NCBI GenBank assembly: GCA_030613605.1
Contig: JAUWLO010000083.1
Coordinates: forward strand, 1 to 8,529
Origin: Gammaproteobacteria bacterium
GTDB lineage: Bacteria; Pseudomonadota; Gammaproteobacteria; SZUA-152
Length of the DNA: 8,529 bases
Direction: 5' to 3'
A program made the position numbers and the translations under genes. The notes beneath the pieces were generated by a model. It saw only the letters and a list, made by a program, of their open reading frames with translations. It was not told the DNA's origin and ran no database searches. Shown piece after piece: positions 1 through 6,218 of this stretch (its first letter is position 1; each line of letters opens with the position of its first letter).

Positions 1-1438
1 CAGATTTGCCTTTGGCTCGCCACAGGCGTTTACCATCCCATAAAATGTTCACGAAATAATCACGAATCTTTTTTGCTGCGGCTTTGTATTTTTCACCGCC
101 TTCCAGTTTGGCACCTTCCACTAGCGCCACCAGAGCAAGGCCATTCCATGCCGCAAGATATTTATCATCAACAGGCAGATTTCGATGTTCTCTAACGTTC
201 AATAATTTTTTACGTGCGGATGAAAATATTTCATGTGCTTCACTGTTGTCCAATTTAAGATTTTTTGCTGATTCGTTCAGGGTTGCCTGTAAACGTGGCA
301 AATGACCAGCCTCAAAATCACTGTGACCTTCTAATCCCCACATATGCTTCAATAATGTTAACTCTTTGGCATTGAGTATTTTTGATAATGTTTCGTTTTC
401 CCAAAGGTAGTAACCACCTTCCACATTGCTTCCATCCACTGCGGAAAAACTGGCAATCATCGCCCCGGAAGAGCCCGCCATCTCTGACACCATAAAATCA
501 AGTGTCTCGCGCGCAACCAACTCGTAATCAGGCCTTTTAAGAATTTTTGAAGCGCGCAAATATAAGTGAGCCAACAATGCATTGTCGTAAAGCATTTTTT
601 CAAAATGAGGCGTCTGCCAACCGGGGTCAACCGTGTAACGGTAAAAACCACCGCCAAGGTGATCACGCATTCCCTGTGTTGCCATATTGTCGAGAGTGGT
701 GACTAACAATTTTTTTAATCGGGAATTTTGGTTGCGCTCATAAGCACCCAGCAAGCTATCCAGCTGAGGCACCATGGGGAATTTTATTTGCTGGCCAAAC
801 CCTCCTGACATTTCATCCGTTAGGCGTAAAGCCTGACTAACCATAATAGCTTCGTATTGCTCGGCTTCTTTTTGACTTATTGGCAATTCCGGCTTTGCTG
901 CAAGCCCTGCCATATCTTGTGCTGCACGCGCAGCTGCCTGTTTATAATGTAAAGGGGATTGTTGCCATTTGCTCTGCAAATTTTTCAACAAGGCCATAAA
1001 TTTCTGTGCTGGCAAATAGGTCATACCTACCAGAGGATGACCTTCGGGTGTTAAAAAAACATTCAGCGGCCAACCAGCAGAGCCGCGGGTTCGCGTGACA
1101 AAGTCAATCAGGTAAGCATCTAGCGCCGGATTCAATTCGCGATCAACTTTCACAGATATAAAGTTGTCATTCAGCAGTTTTGCAATTTTTTCGTTGCGAT
1201 AACTTTCACGCTGCATCACGTGGCACCAGTGGCAGGAAAAATAACCAATAGAGACAAACACCAGTTTATTTTCCTTTTTGGCGCGAGCCAGTACATCGGC
1301 TGTCCACGACTGCCAGTCCACCGGGTCATCACCATGCATAGCGAGATAAGGCGAGTCATGCCCACTTAACTGATTACCTGCTAAAAGTGGAAAAGGAAGT
1401 AATCCTATAAAAAACAGGGCGATTATCAATTTCAACAC
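1..1438 (-). CDS. DUF255 / YyaL-type thioredoxin-fold protein, exported; C-terminus beyond window
   Basis: About 479 codons are in the window with no in-frame stop; the 3' end lies to the left. The start is a GTG at 1438 with a strong Shine-Dalgarno (AAAAGGAGAG, 1447-1456). Residues 1-20 form a signal peptide (hydrophobic I5-L19, then a small residue before GN), so the mature protein should be periplasmic. The DUF255 thioredoxin-like domain follows: DPVDW near 38-42, SIGYFSCHWCHVM at 63-75 with the C69-H-W-C72 redox pair, then VDRELNP and GWPLNVFLTPEG. Further on come EGGYYLWENE and DDKYLAAWNGLAL, the family hallmarks of the alpha/alpha-barrel part that resembles N-acylglucosamine epimerases. 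Family members such as YyaL and mammalian SPATA20 are usually 600-700 residues and their biochemical role is not established. A TATTAT at 1465-1470 (reverse strand) could be its -10 box, but no -35 is clear. It is divergent from the HesB gene. Family assignment is secure; function is not. Confidence 0.9.
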   Translation of the reverse strand, partial: MLKLIIALFFIGLLPFPLLAGNQLSGHDSPYLAMHGDDPVDWQSWTADVLARAKKENKLVFVSIGYFSCHWCHVMQRESYRNEKIAKLLNDNFISVKVDRELNPALDAYLIDFVTRTRGSAGWPLNVFLTPEGHPLVGMTYLPAQKFMALLKNLQSKWQQSPLHYKQAAARAAQDMAGLAAKPELPISQKEAEQYEAIMVSQALRLTDEMSGGFGQQIKFPMVPQLDSLLGAYERNQNSRLKKLLVTTLDNMATQGMRDHLGGGFYRYTVDPGWQTPHFEKMLYDNALLAHLYLRASKILKRPDYELVARETLDFMVSEMAGSSGAMIASFSAVDGSNVEGGYYLWENETLSKILNAKELTLLKHMWGLEGHSDFEAGHLPRLQATLNESAKNLKLDNSEAHEIFSSARKKLLNVREHRNLPVDDKYLAAWNGLALVALVEGAKLEGGEKYKAAAKKIRDYFVNILWDGKRLWRAKGKS

Positions 1439-1597
1439 AACGGAAACTCTCCTTTTCACGTCAGATAATAGTCCATAGATTAACTGACTCAGATTTTGTT
1501 ACGCCACCCCTGCTGTTGCTTACTATGGCCGGAGGGAACTTCTGGTAATTCAGCGGTCCAAACCGTTAAATACCCTGTTTTCAGCACGTATTACTCA

Positions 1598-1653
1598 CCC
1601 TGCAGGGATGCTAAACTATACTTAATGCTTTAAATGTTAGTTAATGTTAATTA
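1598..1653 (+). promoter_or_regulatory. Candidate promoter/operator region of the HesB-ATP-grasp pair
   Basis: TATACT at 1617-1622 matches five of six bases of the sigma70 -10 consensus and would give a leader of roughly 40 nt. No convincing -35 element is present, which would fit an activator-dependent promoter. Just upstream lies the perfect 10-bp palindrome CCCTGCAGGG (1598-1607). Downstream are two near-identical tandem decamers, ATGTTAGTTA and ATGTTAATTA (1634-1653). The ribosome site GGAG (1656-1659) follows at once. No match to a known IscR site was recognised by eye. The regulatory role is inference. Confidence 0.35.
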
Positions 1654-1666
1654 TCGGAGCCAGAAA

Positions 1667-2047
1667 ATGAGCGCCTTACCTGAATTCAATACCACCATTA
1701 CCGATGAAATCAAAGTCATGCCAGCTGCCCATGAGAAGCTGGTTGAGTTATTAAATTCCGAAGAGGAAATTAATGGCGTACGGATATTCGTTTCCGGCGG
1801 CGGTTGCGGCGGCATGACCTACGGCATGACGTTTTCCGAAGCACCTCTGGCACACGACAGCATTCTTGAACAAGACGGCCTTACCCTATATGTCGATGCT
1901 GTTGCACTAAGCTTTCTCTCTGGCGTGGAAATCGATTTTGTACAACAGGGCATGGGCGCCAGTTTTGTCTTTAAAAATGCCTTTGCTGCGACCGGCGGTT
2001 CTGGCACCTGTGGTGCCTGTGGTGCTGCCGGTGGTGGTTGCGCTTAA
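1667..2047 (+). CDS. A-type iron-sulfur carrier (HesB/IscA/ErpA family) with atypical Cys-Gly tail
   Basis: This 126-residue protein would accept a nascent Fe-S cluster and pass it to apo-enzymes in the cytoplasm. The family signature is VSGGGCGGMTYGMTF, with the first ligand-type cysteine at C47, followed by the beta-rich core with SFLSGVEIDF. The C-terminus departs from the classical CGC: it reads GSGTCGACGAAGGGCA, so the cysteines are C115, C118 (CxxC) and a further C125 one residue from the end. A longer ATG at 1634 is in frame but has no ribosome site, whereas the ATG at 1667 has GGAG 7 nt upstream. The ATP-grasp gene follows after 84 nt with no visible terminator, so the two are probably co-transcribed. 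It may be an ErpA-like carrier, but the tail argues against assigning that symbol. Confidence 0.88.
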   Translation: MSALPEFNTTITDEIKVMPAAHEKLVELLNSEEEINGVRIFVSGGGCGGMTYGMTFSEAPLAHDSILEQDGLTLYVDAVALSFLSGVEIDFVQQGMGASFVFKNAFAATGGSGTCGACGAAGGGCA

Positions 2048-2131
2048 ACGGGGTACCGAAAAAATCTCGGGCGGCGCCATGCAGCGGAGACTTTTTCAAC
2101 AATCCGTTAGCCAAACAATAAGCAAGGTTGC

Positions 2132-3412
2132 ATGCCCAGGCTAAAAAACCATCAGCAACGTTTGTTGCTGATCGCTCCCCATAACTCTTATCGAATTACC
2201 CCATATATAACCGCCGCCCAAAAAATGGGCGTAACGGTTCTAGTAGCCTCTACCAGCGAGCACTCACTGGTCAGCGAAGTGGCTGAAGGCCTGCGAATTA
2301 ATCTCGGCATTTCTCACAATAATTTTGAACAAGCACTTGAACCAATTTTAACGGCTCATAGAGAAAGGCCTTTCACTGGCGTCATCGCCACCGACGATAG
2401 CGCTGTATCTCTGGCATCACAGGCTGCCAGGGCTATGGGATTACCTCACAATCCACCAGAAGCCGTACAACTGACCCACCGTAAAGACCTGGCGCGCGCC
2501 TGCCTGAAACAACATGGTGTACCCGTCCCGGATTTTCGACGCATCGATTTATCCATCGATATCACCGGGCAGTGTGGGGATCTCAGCTACCCCTGCGTCA
2601 TCAAACCGTTAAGCCTCTCCGGTAGTCGCGGCATCATTCGCGTCGATGATCAATTAGCTTGCCTGAATGCCTGCAAACGCATACAAAAAATTGTTCGGGA
2701 ACTTACTGATGTAGAGTCTCAACGGTATCTTCTCGTAGAAAGCTACATACCCGGCGTTGAAGTCGCCGTCGAAGCCATGCTCAATAATGGACAGTTACAA
2801 ATATTGGCCCTGTTTGACAAACCCGACCCGCTGGAAGGTCCTTATTTTGAAGAGACCTACTACATTACTCCTTCACGTTTACCCGAACATCAACAAAAAC
2901 AAATCGCACAACGTGTAAGCGACGCATGTTCTGCCTATGGTTTGGTAAACGGACCGGTGCATGCCGAGCTTCGGTTACACGATGGCGAAGCCTGGATTCT
3001 GGAAGTGGCTGCGCGCACCATTGGCGGTCAATGTGCGCAACTACTTCGGCAAGGTACCGGTTTCGGACTGGAAGAGCTGGTCATTGCGCAGGCAACAGGG
3101 AAACCGTTACCAACTGTGGTTAATGATAAGGCAGCCGGTGTATTGATGATCCCGATTCCCACTGCGGGTATTTTGCGACGGGTGGAAGGATTAGGTGCTG
3201 CAAGACGTGTTTCGCATGTTCTGGAAGTTGAAATCAGTGTTCGCGACGGTTACGAACTAATTCCTCTGCCTGAGGGTGCAGCCTATCTGGGGTTTATTTT
3301 TGCCCAGGGGCCTGATCCAAAGAGTGTGGAAAATGCGCTGCGTGAAGCTCACGATTGCTTGAAGTTTGTGACTGCTCCAATCTGGAAACTAACTAATGCC
3401 TCAACCAGCTAA
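2132..3412 (+). CDS. ATP-grasp ligase of the L-amino-acid ligase / carnosine synthase type, substrate unknown
   Basis: This 426-residue enzyme should activate a carboxylate as an acyl phosphate with ATP and join it to an amine or other nucleophile. An N-terminal Rossmann-like preATP-grasp domain (LLLIAPHNSYR at 11-21, GVIATDDSAV at 83-92) precedes the ATP-grasp fold: RKDLARACLKQHGVPVPDF at 117-135, the nucleotide lysine in CVIKP (K158), the glycine-rich loop SGSRG (163-167), and VESYIPGVEVAVE at 202-214. The metal and catalytic motif is EVAARTIGG (E291, R295), after GPVHAEL (275-280). From about 335, AAGVLMIPIPTAGILRRVEG resembles the C-terminal domain of bacterial L-amino-acid ligases such as BacD/YwfE. 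The start ATG at 2132 has AAGG close upstream. The gene lies downstream of the HesB gene and converges on yggX. No peptide-precursor gene is visible beside it. The enzyme class is sure; the substrate is not deducible. Confidence 0.88.
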   Translation: MPRLKNHQQRLLLIAPHNSYRITPYITAAQKMGVTVLVASTSEHSLVSEVAEGLRINLGISHNNFEQALEPILTAHRERPFTGVIATDDSAVSLASQAARAMGLPHNPPEAVQLTHRKDLARACLKQHGVPVPDFRRIDLSIDITGQCGDLSYPCVIKPLSLSGSRGIIRVDDQLACLNACKRIQKIVRELTDVESQRYLLVESYIPGVEVAVEAMLNNGQLQILALFDKPDPLEGPYFEETYYITPSRLPEHQQKQIAQRVSDACSAYGLVNGPVHAELRLHDGEAWILEVAARTIGGQCAQLLRQGTGFGLEELVIAQATGKPLPTVVNDKAAGVLMIPIPTAGILRRVEGLGAARRVSHVLEVEISVRDGYELIPLPEGAAYLGFIFAQGPDPKSVENALREAHDCLKFVTAPIWKLTNASTS

Positions 3413-3437
3413 CGCTTAAGCTAACTCCAGAATAATT

Positions 3438-3469
3438 GGCGCTAATAGAAAACCCTATTTTTTTGCGCC
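3438..3469. terminator. Weak candidate stem-loop between convergent genes
   Basis: In the 42-bp gap between the ATP-grasp gene and yggX, extending into the last yggX codons, GGCGC (3438-3442) can pair with GCGCC (3465-3469). Inside that, AATAG (3444-3448) pairs with CTATT (3455-3459), followed on the plus strand by a run of T (3458-3464). The inner stem is short and AT-rich and the outer one is separated by unpaired T, so this is at best a weak terminator for the plus-strand pair. Confidence 0.25.
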
Positions 3470-3739
3470 TGGTGGTTTAAAGCCTTCGGGCAGATCGCCC
3501 ATCTCACCTTCCTTAAACAGGAAGCCCAGCATGTGTTTTTCAATCACTTCTACACTGGCAGCATCAGCCGTACTCAAACCGTTTTCATTGATGATCATAG
3601 TGAGGCGCTCCAGCCACTGTTGCCAGCCTTCCCTGGAAACATTCTCATAGATACGCTGTCCCAATTCGCCTGGATGCGGAACAATATCGAGACCTTCCGC
3701 CTCTTTCTTTAACACTACGCACTGCACTACTCTGGCCAT
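3455..3739 (-). CDS. yggX: YggX-family iron-trafficking / oxidative damage protection protein
   Basis: This small cytoplasmic protein of 94 residues belongs to the family that in enteric bacteria protects Fe-S clusters from superoxide and affects iron trafficking. Recognisable blocks are MARVVQC at 1-7 (the Cys7 important in the Salmonella protein is kept), KKEAEG at 11-16, PGELGQRIYENVS at 23-35, W39 and W42, TMIINE at 47-52 and FLFKEG at 73-78. The C-terminus PEGFKPPGAKK parallels the enteric ending. An in-frame TTG fifteen bases upstream is less likely, because GAGGAA, a good ribosome site, sits between it and the ATG at 3739. In E. coli the gene follows mutY; here it stands alone between tatC and the ATP-grasp gene, with its own promoter. 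It may share a physiological theme with the nearby A-type carrier. Confidence 0.93.
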   Translation of the reverse strand: MARVVQCVVLKKEAEGLDIVPHPGELGQRIYENVSREGWQQWLERLTMIINENGLSTADAASVEVIEKHMLGFLFKEGEMGDLPEGFKPPGAKK

Positions 3740-3791
3740 GTGGCGATTCCTCAATATTTTTAACTGCTATCTCTTAAAAACTACCCGGCTC

Positions 3792-3821
3792 ATTATACCT
3801 GCTGATCATAATAGCCGTTAA
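3792..3821 (-). promoter_or_regulatory. Sigma70-type promoter for yggX
   Basis: Read on the minus strand, TTAACG (3816-3821, four of six -35 consensus bases) is followed by an 18-bp spacer and a perfect TATAAT (3792-3797). Transcription would start near 3785, giving a leader of about 45 nt before the yggX ATG. The spacer holds the palindrome TGATCA (3803-3808). Since no strong terminator is visible after tatC, read-through from the his-tat run is also possible. Confidence 0.55.
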
Positions 3822-3857
3822 CACACAAACAGCATGGGATATTCCGCAGATCAATGG

Positions 3858-5006
3858 TTATTCTGTTTTGTCATCCTTAGATGGCTTTGATTGGGAACCA
3901 GAAGCAGACTCGTCCTGTTTTTCATTGTCGTCTTCCAGCGCTTCTTCAGCCTCAATGCGATCCAGCTCAGCGTCCATCTCCTCTTCGGTTAAAGGTTCAA
4001 ATTCCTGGTGACCACTTTCATTGGAATCGTCATCCTCACCATTTACATCTCCGTAGGCATTGTCATCTACACTATCGTCAACTTCTTCAGACGATTCATG
4101 CCAGCCTGCTCCATGCTGACCATCTCCCACAGATTCATGAGCATCCGAAAACGAAGGCTCAACACGATTTCCATTTCCAGCAACAGCTGTCGCCATACTG
4201 GCGCCTGCAACAACGTTCTTTTCTTTCTTACCTTCTTCCGGTGTTTTTTCTGACACTTCTTCTGGTGTTTTATCTTTCGTGTACCAGCGTGAAAATATTA
4301 ATCCTAATTCAAAAAGGATCCACATTGGGACAGCAAGCAGGGTTTGAGAAATCACATCGGGCGGGGTCAGCAGCATGCCGAATACAAAAGCACCAACAAT
4401 AATATAAGGTCGTTTTTTTGCCAGGTTTTCTGCTGTTGCCATGCCACTCCACACCACCAGAATAGTGGCAATCGGGACTTCAAATGCGAGACCAAACGCA
4501 AAGAACATTTTTAACACAAAATCGAGATAACGACTGATGTCCGTCATTACCGCAACACCTTCTGGTGCAACGCCCGTTAGAAAACCAAACACCAGTGGGA
4601 AAACCACAAAATACGCAAACGACATCCCCGCATAAAACAACAAGGTACTGGAAAACAGCAAAGGGAATACCAGACGTTGTTCACGCTGATACAAGCCAGG
4701 CGCGATAAAACCCCATGCCTGGTACAAAATAAATGGCACGGCAATAAAAACCGACAACACCAGAGTCAATTTAAAGGGGGTCAAAAAAGGTGACGCCACC
4801 TCGGTGGCAATCATGCTGGTGCCTTCCGGCATATGACGCAACAAGGGTTCTGCCAGAAAGGTATAAAGGTCATTTGCAAAAGCAAACAGGCCCAAAAATA
4901 TGACCACTACAGCTAGCACCACCCGCAACAAACGATCACGCAACTCAATTAAATGCTGTAAGAATGGTTGCTCATTTACAGGGGGAGATTCTTTAGGCTC
5001 AGTCAT
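3858..5006 (-). CDS. tatC: Sec-independent translocase subunit TatC with long acidic C-terminal tail
   Basis: TatC is the six-helix inner-membrane receptor that binds twin-arginine signal peptides together with TatB. The core, residues 15-243, closely follows E. coli TatC: FLQHLIELRDRLL at 15-27 with E21 and R23, the loop FIAPGLYQRE with F100 and E109, E176 in AFEVP, and MLLTPPD with D217. All these functionally important positions are kept, offset by +6 from E. coli numbering. The total is 382 residues against 258 in E. coli: the extra is a soluble tail (about 244-382) that is hydrophilic and rich in Asp and Glu, with KTPEE twice at its start. Positive-inside topology puts both ends in the cytoplasm. 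The ATG at 5006 overlaps the tatB stop (ATGACTGA, 4999-5006), implying translational coupling; an upstream in-frame start is less likely. It is the last gene of the his-tat run. Confidence 0.97.
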   Translation of the reverse strand: MTEPKESPPVNEQPFLQHLIELRDRLLRVVLAVVVIFLGLFAFANDLYTFLAEPLLRHMPEGTSMIATEVASPFLTPFKLTLVLSVFIAVPFILYQAWGFIAPGLYQREQRLVFPLLFSSTLLFYAGMSFAYFVVFPLVFGFLTGVAPEGVAVMTDISRYLDFVLKMFFAFGLAFEVPIATILVVWSGMATAENLAKKRPYIIVGAFVFGMLLTPPDVISQTLLAVPMWILFELGLIFSRWYTKDKTPEEVSEKTPEEGKKEKNVVAGASMATAVAGNGNRVEPSFSDAHESVGDGQHGAGWHESSEEVDDSVDDNAYGDVNGEDDDSNESGHQEFEPLTEEEMDAELDRIEAEEALEDDNEKQDESASGSQSKPSKDDKTE

Positions 5007-5388
5007 GCTTTTGTTCAGCACTCTTTTCTTTGGTGTTTTCACCTAAAGGGCCATCAGAATTTTCATCTGTCGATTTATTCGGCATGGCTTTTACAAGATA
5101 ATCAGATTTTGCGCGCGGCACGGGTTTGCGGTCATCTTCTTTAGAAGAAGACGTTTCCAGAATTTCATGTACGGACTGGATGTTGGTTTGTTCTTCCAGC
5201 AACTGTTTAAGCTTATCAGCCTTGCCCACTTCGGCACTTATATCAGACTGGACACTGCTCACAAATCGCTTGGCGCTACCAATCCATTTGCCTGCGGTAC
5301 GCGCAACACCGGGCAGCCGCTCCGGCCCTATAACCAGCAAAGCCACGACAGCGATTATCCCTAATTCCCAGAATCCTATATCAAACAT
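4999..5388 (-). CDS. tatB: Sec-independent translocase subunit TatB
   Basis: TatB partners TatC in the receptor complex that recognises twin-arginine precursors. The 129-residue protein starts MFDIGFWELG, the TatB signature with E8 in the transmembrane helix, followed by hydrophobic residues 10-20, the GPERLP hinge at 21-26, and an amphipathic helix (AGKWIGSAKRFVSSVQ). The C-terminal half (from about residue 80) is polar, charged and likely disordered. The ATG at 5388 has only a weak ribosome site (AAGAATGA). Its stop overlaps the tatC start by 8 nt. It is separated from tatA by 164 nt, an unusually wide gap for a tat operon, carrying a 12-bp tandem repeat and a hairpin described separately. 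That may lower TatB and TatC output relative to TatA. Confidence 0.97.
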   Translation of the reverse strand: MFDIGFWELGIIAVVALLVIGPERLPGVARTAGKWIGSAKRFVSSVQSDISAEVGKADKLKQLLEEQTNIQSVHEILETSSSKEDDRKPVPRAKSDYLVKAMPNKSTDENSDGPLGENTKEKSAEQKHD

Positions 5389-5402
5389 AGTTGGTCATTC
5401 TT

Positions 5403-5426
5403 ATGGTAAATATCATGGTAAAAATC
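5403..5426. repeat. Tandem 12-bp repeat (two copies) just upstream of tatB
   Basis: ATGGTAAATATC (5403-5414) is followed directly by ATGGTAAAAATC (5415-5426), 11 of 12 bases alike. The second copy runs into the perfect palindrome ATCGCGAT (5424-5431), flanked by A runs. On the coding strand this lies about 15-43 nt before the tatB start, within the likely 5' region of the tatB message. It could be a protein site or a chance duplication. Confidence 0.6.
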
Positions 5427-5515
5427 GCGATAAAAAATAGTGGTGATTATGATTACGAGAGGACATTACAGCTGGGCGTACACTATGCCTCTATCAATGA
5501 TTGAAAAATCGACGT

Positions 5516-5537
5516 GCAATGCGGTCTAAACCGTTGC
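5516..5537 (-). promoter_or_regulatory. Hairpin in the tatA-tatB spacer, possible attenuator or RNA-processing site
   Basis: On the coding strand the stem GCAACGGT pairs with ACCG-ca-TTGC around the tetraloop TTAG: eight base pairs with one 2-nt bulge. Five T follow after a 7-nt gap (5504-5508), so it is not a textbook intrinsic terminator, but it could cause partial termination, stop 3' exonucleases or mark a processing site. It sits 15 nt after the tatA stop. Stem pairing is read directly; the role is inference. Confidence 0.4.
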
Positions 5538-5552
5538 GCCTTAAACCAGGCT

Positions 5553-5792
5553 TTATTCCTTTGATTTAGGTTCGCTGGTGGTCTTGGATGTGACTTCACC
5601 TTCAATCACATCACCCTCTTCTTTTTTCAAAAGGGATGCGTCATCTTTTTTGCTTTCTTCTTCACCCATTGCTGACTTAAATCCTTTTACAGCAGAGCCC
5701 AGATCGCTGCCAACATTGCGAAGACGCTTGGCGCCAAACAATACCAGCACGATAACCAGAACAATGACTAACTGCCAAATACTAATTCCCAT
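5553..5792 (-). CDS. tatA: Sec-independent translocase pore-forming subunit TatA
   Basis: TatA oligomerises at the TatBC-substrate complex to let folded proteins cross the inner membrane. The 79-residue protein begins MGISIWQLVIVLVIVLVLFG, a single transmembrane helix with polar Q7, then the FG hinge at 19-20 and the amphipathic helix AKRLRNVGSDLGSAVKGFK. After residue 43 it is a charged tail (EEESKKDD, KSKE). Length and motif order fit TatA rather than TatB or TatE. GGAG lies 8 nt before the ATG at 5792. It follows the HIT gene after 87 nt; that gap holds a TATAAT (5864-5869, coding strand) without a recognisable -35, so a separate tat promoter is possible but unproven. Confidence 0.96.
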   Translation of the reverse strand: MGISIWQLVIVLVIVLVLFGAKRLRNVGSDLGSAVKGFKSAMGEEESKKDDASLLKKEEGDVIEGEVTSKTTSEPKSKE

Positions 5793-5879
5793 TTTTAATC
5801 TCCAAATTCAAACTGTTGTATAAACTAACGGTGAAAGCCACTTTAAACGAATTCTATTCGCCGATTATATTAGCAACAA

Positions 5880-6218
5880 TCATCTAAAGCCGGGCAAATG
5901 ATCACCACCCATTAGATGGATATGCAGGTGAAATACTTCCTGACCACCACCTGGCCCCGTATTGATAATGGTGCGGTAACCCGTATCAAGACCTTGTTCT
6001 TTTGCCAATTTTGGCAATAGACGCATCATATGCGCCATTAGGGCATCATGCGACTCATCCAGCTCATTTAAACTATCGACGTGTTCACGCGGAATCATGA
6101 GCAAATGTACATCCGCTTTAGGATAAATATCTTTAAAAACATACACTTTATCGTCTTCATAGACTTTATCCGAAGGAATCTCACCAGCCAGGATCTTGCA
6201 GAACAGGCAATCACTCAT
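5880..6218 (-). CDS. HIT-family purine nucleoside phosphoramidase (HinT type)
   Basis: HinT enzymes hydrolyse adenosine 5'-phosphoramidates and acyl- or aminoacyl-adenylates in the cytoplasm. The 112-residue protein shows the family plan: CLFCKILAGEIPSDKVYEDD at 4-23, with a CxxC that in related HIT proteins binds zinc, then VHLLMIPREHVDSL at 37-50, NTGPGGGQEVFH at 86-97, and the histidine triad H97-L-H99-I-H101 followed by LMGG. The middle His99 is the expected nucleophile. Its ATG overlaps the hisE stop as ATGA (6215-6218), so it is translationally coupled to histidine synthesis. In Pseudomonas hisE is followed directly by tatA; here this gene lies between them. It resembles E. coli HinT in length and N-terminal layout, but paralogues exist, so no symbol is given. 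Confidence 0.94.
   Translation of the reverse strand: MSDCLFCKILAGEIPSDKVYEDDKVYVFKDIYPKADVHLLMIPREHVDSLNELDESHDALMAHMMRLLPKLAKEQGLDTGYRTIINTGPGGGQEVFHLHIHLMGGDHLPGFR

Noticed and set aside
1634..1666. Upstream ATG that would extend the HesB protein by 11 residues
   Set aside because: It has no ribosome site and falls in the tandem decamers of the leader; GGAG is correctly placed for the ATG at 1667.
2079..2144. Small plus-strand frame of 21 codons between the HesB and ATP-grasp genes, considered as a peptide precursor for the ligase
   Set aside because: It has no convincing ribosome site, overlaps the start of the ligase gene and lacks a recognisable leader/core layout.
3408..3424. GCTAAC direct repeats around GCTTAAGC after the ATP-grasp stop
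   Set aside because: They are too short to mean much, and no T run follows to make a terminator.
3881..4402. Plus-strand open frame of 173 codons opposite the TatC tail
   Set aside because: It is antisense to the acidic tail, His/Leu/Gln rich as expected from the complement of such codons, and shows no family motif. TatC is unambiguous on the other strand.
5007..5042. Upstream in-frame start for tatC adding 12 residues
   Set aside because: It lies deeper inside tatB, and the added residues do not resemble TatC N-termini; the 8-nt overlap start gives the usual N-terminal length.
5864..5869. Perfect TATAAT (minus strand) between the HIT gene and tatA
   Set aside because: No acceptable -35 hexamer or extended -10 was found at 15-18 bp spacing, so it is mentioned under tatA but not called as a promoter.
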